A stretch of 27,200 nt of DNA, taken from positions 1 to 27,200 of the IMG/VR virus record IMGVR_UViG_3300032285_001583; one strand, given 5' to 3'. The position numbers and the translations under genes are program-made. Positions 23,322-27,200 of this stretch are shown here, one piece after another. Source of the DNA: a virus. The first letter of the stretch is position 1. Every line of letters starts with the position of its first letter. The notes beneath the pieces were generated by a model. That model saw nothing but the letters and a program-made list of their open reading frames with translations, did no database searches and was not told the DNA's origin.

Positions 23322-25322
23322 ATGAACATCATTACAACCAAAGAACAATTAAAAGAACTTGTTGAGTTTTACTCCAAGGTAGATGCTTTTGCATTTGACG
23401 TTGAAACAGTTGGTGAAAACCGAATCCAACCAAAAGTAAACGATGTTATGTGGATTTCACTAGCAACAGAAGGTCGTACAGACGTAATTCCTATGGGTCA
23501 CCCTAATGGTGAGTTTTTGCATTGGGATAAAGAGATGTTGCTTAGCGGTCAGCGTAAAGCCGCAGCAGGTAAACCGTTAACTGATGCAGACTACTCAAAG
23601 AACCAAGCAAAGTGGAAACCAGTCTTCGATGCACCGCCAGCACAGTTACTTCCTGGTGATGTATTTAAAGCGCTTAAGCCATTGTTCTTTAGTGACAAGT
23701 TAAAGATTGGTCACAACGTTAAGTTTGATTTAAAGTCTATTGCTAAGTACTACCGTGGCGTTGTTCCCAGCAAGCCATACTTTGACACATTGATGGCGTC
23801 TTTTATCATCGACAACCGTAGCCGTAATGCGTTGGGTCTTGCTGCATGTGCTGAACGAGAACTTGGTATCAAAGTTGAAAAAGGTATTGGTGCAATGGTT
23901 GAGGTGCACTCCTTTAGCGATGTTGCACACTATTCTGGTTTTGACTCCGAAGTAACTTGGAAGTTGTACAAGGCTTTAGATGCAAAGTTACAAGGCAGCC
24001 TAAAGAAGGTATGGCAGTTAGAGATGGATGTTGTAGCAGCCTTGTGCGATATGGAATTAACTGGCGCAAACATCGATGTAGAAGAGTTAAAAGCGTTGAA
24101 GTTACGACTTGAAAAAGATATTGACGATGCTAAAGCAAAAGCATGGAAACTTACTGGGCGCCCGTTCTCTATGAACTCTATTAAAGAGAAGCAGGAGTTG
24201 CTGTTCTCTCCTAAGCCAGAAGGTCGTGGTATCAAACCAAACCTTCGTATCCGTGTTGCTTTGACTCTAAAGGGTCAAGATGTAGCAGCAACTAACCCTG
24301 CAGCATTAGGTATTCAGCATTACTCCGTATCTTCTGACGCCCTTGAGTTTTACCGCAAGAAGGATGAGTTGGTTGACGCAATCTTGGAGTATCAAGACTT
24401 AAACAAGTTGATGACTACTTACGTAATGCCATATCTTGGTGGAGAGATTACTCGCACAACAATGGGCAAAGAAAAGATTGTGGATAAAAAGAGCCTCATG
24501 ATTGATGGCAGAGTCCACACAAACTTTAAAGCGCATGGAGCAGAGACTGGACGTTTTTCCAGTAGTGACCCAAACCTACAAAACATCCCTAGTAGTGGAC
24601 AGTACGGAAAGTTGATTCGTAACCTGTTTGTTGCACCACCTGGATACAAGTTAGTAGTTGCTGACTACTCACAGATTGAGCCTCGTGTGATTGCAGCGTT
24701 TTCTGGCGACCCAATTATGGTCAACAACTACATGACTGGTGGAGATATCTATACAGCCATTGGTGACACCATGGGAGTTGACCGTAAGGCTGGAAAGGTT
24801 CTTGTACTTGCGATTGCTTATGGCGTTGGCCCAGAAAAGATTGCACAAAGCATTGGTTGTTCGTTGGCAGATGCTAAAGACTTACTCAATCGATTTGAAG
24901 AACAGTTTCACGATATCTCTAAGTACAAGGCAAAGGTTATCCGCCAAGCAAGTGGTCGAGGCCCTACGCCGTATGTTGAGACTATCTTTGGACGTCGCCG
25001 TTACATCCCAGAGTTAAAGAGCAAAGACCGTGGTCTTAAAGCAAGGGCTGACCGTCAAGCATTTAACACCGTTATTCAAGGTTCTGCTGCAGATTTGATG
25101 AAATTAGCAATGGTTAGAGCACATTCTTGTTTTGTTGATGAACCAGATGTGAATGTCGTTTTGACTGTACACGACGAACTCGTTACAGTTGCACGTGAAG
25201 ACCTCGCAGAAGAAACTGCCGAAGCAATTCGGGAGTCAATGGAAGGCATCCACCTACCAGAGATTACAGTTCCTCTTATTGCCGATGTAAAGATAGTTAA
25301 CAAGTGGGGAGAAGCAAAATGA
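23322..25322 (+). CDS. polA: Family A DNA polymerase with 3'-5' exonuclease
   Basis: 666 residues, TTTTGAGGGG ribosome site. It replicates the phage DNA. The proofreading exonuclease (about 1-240) shows D26/E28 (AFDVET), D136 (HNVKFD) and D208 (SGFDSEV). Polymerase motifs: TGRFSSSDPNLQNIP, motif A ADYSQIEPRVIAAFSGD (D448, P454 where most enzymes have Leu), O-helix RKAGKVLVLAIAYG with R488, K492, L496 and Y500, and motif C LTVHDELV (H617/D618/E619). L496 aligns with E. coli Phe762. No 5' nuclease domain. Metagenomic surveys have linked the Leu variant to slower or temperate phages; that is an association, not proof. Confidence 0.97.
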   Translation: MNIITTKEQLKELVEFYSKVDAFAFDVETVGENRIQPKVNDVMWISLATEGRTDVIPMGHPNGEFLHWDKEMLLSGQRKAAAGKPLTDADYSKNQAKWKPVFDAPPAQLLPGDVFKALKPLFFSDKLKIGHNVKFDLKSIAKYYRGVVPSKPYFDTLMASFIIDNRSRNALGLAACAERELGIKVEKGIGAMVEVHSFSDVAHYSGFDSEVTWKLYKALDAKLQGSLKKVWQLEMDVVAALCDMELTGANIDVEELKALKLRLEKDIDDAKAKAWKLTGRPFSMNSIKEKQELLFSPKPEGRGIKPNLRIRVALTLKGQDVAATNPAALGIQHYSVSSDALEFYRKKDELVDAILEYQDLNKLMTTYVMPYLGGEITRTTMGKEKIVDKKSLMIDGRVHTNFKAHGAETGRFSSSDPNLQNIPSSGQYGKLIRNLFVAPPGYKLVVADYSQIEPRVIAAFSGDPIMVNNYMTGGDIYTAIGDTMGVDRKAGKVLVLAIAYGVGPEKIAQSIGCSLADAKDLLNRFEEQFHDISKYKAKVIRQASGRGPTPYVETIFGRRRYIPELKSKDRGLKARADRQAFNTVIQGSAADLMKLAMVRAHSCFVDEPDVNVVLTVHDELVTVAREDLAEETAEAIRESMEGIHLPEITVPLIADVKIVNKWGEAK

Positions 25323-25696
25323 GTAGTGCAGACTGGTGGGCTAAACAATTAGGTACACAACCTGCAGCACCGCAACACGCACGTCCAGCAGACGTTCCAA
25401 TGCCGCCATCACAACAACCGATGACGCAGTACACACCGCCACAACCGCAAACTCCATCGTTGCGTATTGGTAGTGCAGAGCAAACAGCAACTTGCCCAGA
25501 TTGTGGTGGTAACAACTATATGTCTGTACAGAATGCAAAGCCACGTTGTTACGACTGTGGTTACCCAGTAGAACAATCAGGCAGTCGCTTTGGTGCACTT
25601 ACTGGTGCAAAAGTAGAAGGAACAACAAAATCTTCAATCGGTAATGATGTCGCAAGTAACTGGAACCCACAAGGAATCATCGGAAGGATTAACTAG
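25319..25696 (+). CDS. Zinc-ribbon protein with Pro/Gln-rich linker
   Basis: 125 residues from the ATG at 25319, overlapping the polymerase stop (ATGA) with GGGGAGAAG ahead; a GTG 15 bases earlier is in frame but lies in the polymerase gene. Residues 1-18 include SSADWWAKQLG, followed by a Pro/Gln-rich disordered stretch (about 15-50), then a zinc ribbon (CPDCGG, CYDCGY, about 59-90) and a flexible tail ending in WNPQGIIGRIN. The build (N-terminal short motif, linker, zinc ribbon) suggests an adaptor or nucleic-acid-binding accessory to the polymerase or recombinase flanking it. Function unknown. Confidence 0.78.
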   Translation: MSSADWWAKQLGTQPAAPQHARPADVPMPPSQQPMTQYTPPQPQTPSLRIGSAEQTATCPDCGGNNYMSVQNAKPRCYDCGYPVEQSGSRFGALTGAKVEGTTKSSIGNDVASNWNPQGIIGRIN

Positions 25697-26742
25697 TGAA
25701 TGACGAAGCCAAAAAAGTTATGGCGCTCCTCAACAAAAAGTTTGGGGACAATGTGGTGGTTGTCGCTTCTGACATTAGGAGTGACCTTATTCCTCGCATT
25801 ACCAGTGGTTCTACTACATTGGATTACGTCCTTGGAGGAGGATTTCCAGGAAACCAGTGGAACGAATTAATTGGAGAACCTTCACACGGTAAGACCGCAC
25901 TAGCACTTAAAACTATCGCTGCAAACCAAGCAAAGAATCCAGAACACACAACCGTATGGGTTGCTGCAGAACAATGGGTTCCTGAGTATGCAGAGATGTG
26001 TGGCGTTGATACTAGCCGTGTCATCGTTATTGAGACCAGCATTATGGAAGAGGCGTATCAGTCTGTAATCCAGTTTGCTGAGTCTAAGTCTGTAGATGCA
26101 ATCGTCATCGATTCATTGCCAGCGCTATCTCCTGCACCAGAAATGGAGAAGGATATGAGCGAAGCAACCGTTGGTCGTGGAGCACTCCTTACCAACAAGT
26201 TCTTCCGTGTTGTGGGAACAGCGATGAAGCGTTCTCTTGTAGAAGATGAACGTCCAGTTCTTGGTCTTATCATCAATCAGTACCGCATGAAGATTGGTGT
26301 TATGCATGGAGACCCACGCACTACTCCTGGTGGAGAAGGAAAGAACTATGCATTTTTTACTCGTTGCGAAGTCAAGCGTGATGAATGGATTGAGATTGGT
26401 TCTGGAACAAATAAAATTCGTGTAGGACAACGGATTAAGGTTCGCACATTAAAGAACAAGACTGCTCCACCACAGCGACTTGCATACTTTGATTTTTATT
26501 TTGCAGAAGGCGGGGATTGCGCTCCTGGTGAGTTTGACTTTGCTAAAGAGGTTGCAGCACTTGCAGTTGTTAAGAACATTGTTCAACGCAAGGGCGGTTG
26601 GTACTACTTTGGTGAACGCAAATGGCAGGGCATTGAACCTGTTATCCAAAGCATCCGTGAAGAGATTGAACTTAAAGAAGAACTGCAAAAGTTAGTTTTT
26701 GAATCCAATGACCTACCAATGGCGGAGGAAGTAAATGCCTAA
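25696..26742 (+). CDS. recA: RecA/UvsX-like recombinase
   Basis: 348 residues, GTG start overlapping the previous stop by one base (TAGTG) with GGAAGGATT ahead. It pairs single strands with homologous duplex for recombination-dependent replication and repair. Core: substrate segment ITSGSTTLDYVLGGGFPGNQW near 33-54, Walker A GEPSHGKTA (K66; RecA proper usually has GPESSGKTT), VWVAAEQWVPEYA with the catalytic-type glutamate near 95, and Walker B DAIVIDSLPAL (D139). An IINQYRMKIGVMHGDPRTTPGG stretch corresponds to the loop 2 region. The C-terminal domain differs from bacterial RecA. A resolvase-like gene follows. Confidence 0.93.
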   Translation: MNDEAKKVMALLNKKFGDNVVVVASDIRSDLIPRITSGSTTLDYVLGGGFPGNQWNELIGEPSHGKTALALKTIAANQAKNPEHTTVWVAAEQWVPEYAEMCGVDTSRVIVIETSIMEEAYQSVIQFAESKSVDAIVIDSLPALSPAPEMEKDMSEATVGRGALLTNKFFRVVGTAMKRSLVEDERPVLGLIINQYRMKIGVMHGDPRTTPGGEGKNYAFFTRCEVKRDEWIEIGSGTNKIRVGQRIKVRTLKNKTAPPQRLAYFDFYFAEGGDCAPGEFDFAKEVAALAVVKNIVQRKGGWYYFGERKWQGIEPVIQSIREEIELKEELQKLVFESNDLPMAEEVNA

Positions 26743-26980
26743 GAAGTTTACTGTTAATGACCAAGACTGGGCACAAACATTAGAGAAAGGTGTAGAGGAC
26801 TACACCGACATGCTTATGGATGCCGTCTACGAAGGCACTGATGATGAGATATCAGAAACTATTTCAGGTGAACCATTCTGTGGTTGTGCCCAATGTTTCT
26901 GGCGTGAAACACTTTTCTACCTTGTTCCCCGTTTGCTGGAGGGCTACGAAGAGGGCAAGGTAGAACTTCTTGAAGAGTGA
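26735..26980 (+). CDS. 81-residue acidic protein with Cys cluster
   Basis: GGAGGAAGTAA precedes the ATG, which lies inside the recA end (8-base overlap, ATGCCTAA). The protein is acidic (DQDWAQTLEKGVEDYTDMLM, EEGKVELLEE) and has a FCGCAQCFWRE cluster, Cys at 49, 51 and 54, too few for a standard ribbon unless it dimerises or uses other ligands. The C-terminal helix (LFYLVPRLLEGYEEGKVELL) is amphipathic. Unknown; by location a partner of the recombinase or of the endonuclease that follows. Confidence 0.78.
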   Translation: MPKKFTVNDQDWAQTLEKGVEDYTDMLMDAVYEGTDDEISETISGEPFCGCAQCFWRETLFYLVPRLLEGYEEGKVELLEE

Positions 26981-27200
26981 AGGTCAGAAACAATCTCAGA
27001 AGCATGAGAAAAGACTTGCTAAAAAAGTTGGCGGTTCAAAAACTGCTGCTTCTGGGGCTTTCTGGTCTCGCAAAGGGGACGTTCGTTCTCACGATTTACT
27101 AATCGAACACAAGTGGACTGGAAAGAAATCTTTTTCAATCAAAGCAATTGAAGTTGAAAAGATTGTTACAGAGGCAATTATTGACAGCAGAATGCCAGTG
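26970..27200 (+). CDS. PD-(D/E)XK endonuclease / Holliday junction resolvase-like (3' partial)
   Basis: The frame is open from 26964 to the window end; the first plausible start is TTG at 26970 with AAGG about 10 bases upstream, overlapping the previous gene by 11 bases. 77 residues are visible. KHEKRLAKKVGGSK near 10-23, then GAFWSRKGDVRSHDLLIEHK (about 29-48) shows the PD-(D/E)XK active-site layout: Asp in GDV followed by E-x-K in IEHK, then a KSFSIKAIEVEKI helix. Small phage nucleases of this kind act on branched DNA. The alternative frame starting at the GTGA overlap (26977) gives a short peptide that stops early, so it was rejected. Confidence 0.75.
   Translation, partial: MKSEGQKQSQKHEKRLAKKVGGSKTAASGAFWSRKGDVRSHDLLIEHKWTGKKSFSIKAIEVEKIVTEAIIDSRMPV

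Noticed and set aside
26977-27105. Peptide from the GTGA overlap at the end of the 81-residue gene
   Set aside because: It ends after about 41 codons with no recognisable fold, while the other frame encodes the clear nuclease motif.

Overview
The window is a continuous stretch of a tailed-phage genome with a contractile (myovirus-type) tail. All credible genes lie on the + strand, packed with 1-, 4- and 8-base stop/start overlaps (TAATG, ATGA, GTGA, ATGGCTAA type). There is no rRNA, tRNA, integrase, transposase or CRISPR array. Base composition is moderately AT-rich with strong local swings. Frequent GTG starts, a LysM/CIS-tube/gp25/baseplate-J tail module and peptidoglycan-active domains fit a phage of a Gram-positive, possibly low-GC freshwater actinobacterium. 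The host guess is inference only.

Left half (1-13743), tail morphogenesis in assembly-like order: a 5'-truncated probable tail completion protein, sheath, tube, a tail-assembly-chaperone-like gene with an apparent +1 frameshift extension, a tape measure protein carrying an M23 peptidase and a tail-lysozyme domain, a CIS-tube-like baseplate protein, a LysM/gp53-like protein, a gp27/gpD-like hub, a gp25-like wedge, a baseplate-J/gp6-like wedge, a small gp5/gpV-like spike, a short fiber-like protein, and a large tail-protein-I-like protein with two carbohydrate-binding-like domains.

Junction (13754-16078): a small membrane protein (possible holin), an acidic protein of unknown function, a winged-helix replisome-organiser-like protein whose gene contains three direct repeats followed by an AT-rich stretch (candidate internal origin, like lambda O), and three small proteins, two of them very short.

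Right half (16099-27200), replication and recombination: DnaC-like loader, SWIM zinc-finger protein, DnaB-like helicase, DnaG-like primase, SNF2-family helicase, MerR-like regulator, gp32-like single-strand binding protein, family A DNA polymerase with leucine at the position equivalent to E. coli Phe762, RecA/UvsX recombinase, and the start of a PD-(D/E)XK endonuclease/Holliday-junction-resolvase-like gene. Several tiny zinc-ribbon proteins lie between these. A strong hairpin sits in the only sizeable intergenic gap, just before the polymerase.

Together the right half encodes a nearly self-sufficient replisome: origin binding, loading, unwinding, priming, synthesis, strand protection and recombination. 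The left half encodes an almost complete contractile tail. Capsid, portal and terminase genes would be expected upstream. The most interesting points are the putative +1 frameshift in the tail chaperone, the candidate intragenic origin, the Leu-type polymerase, and the set of small uncharacterised zinc-binding proteins.
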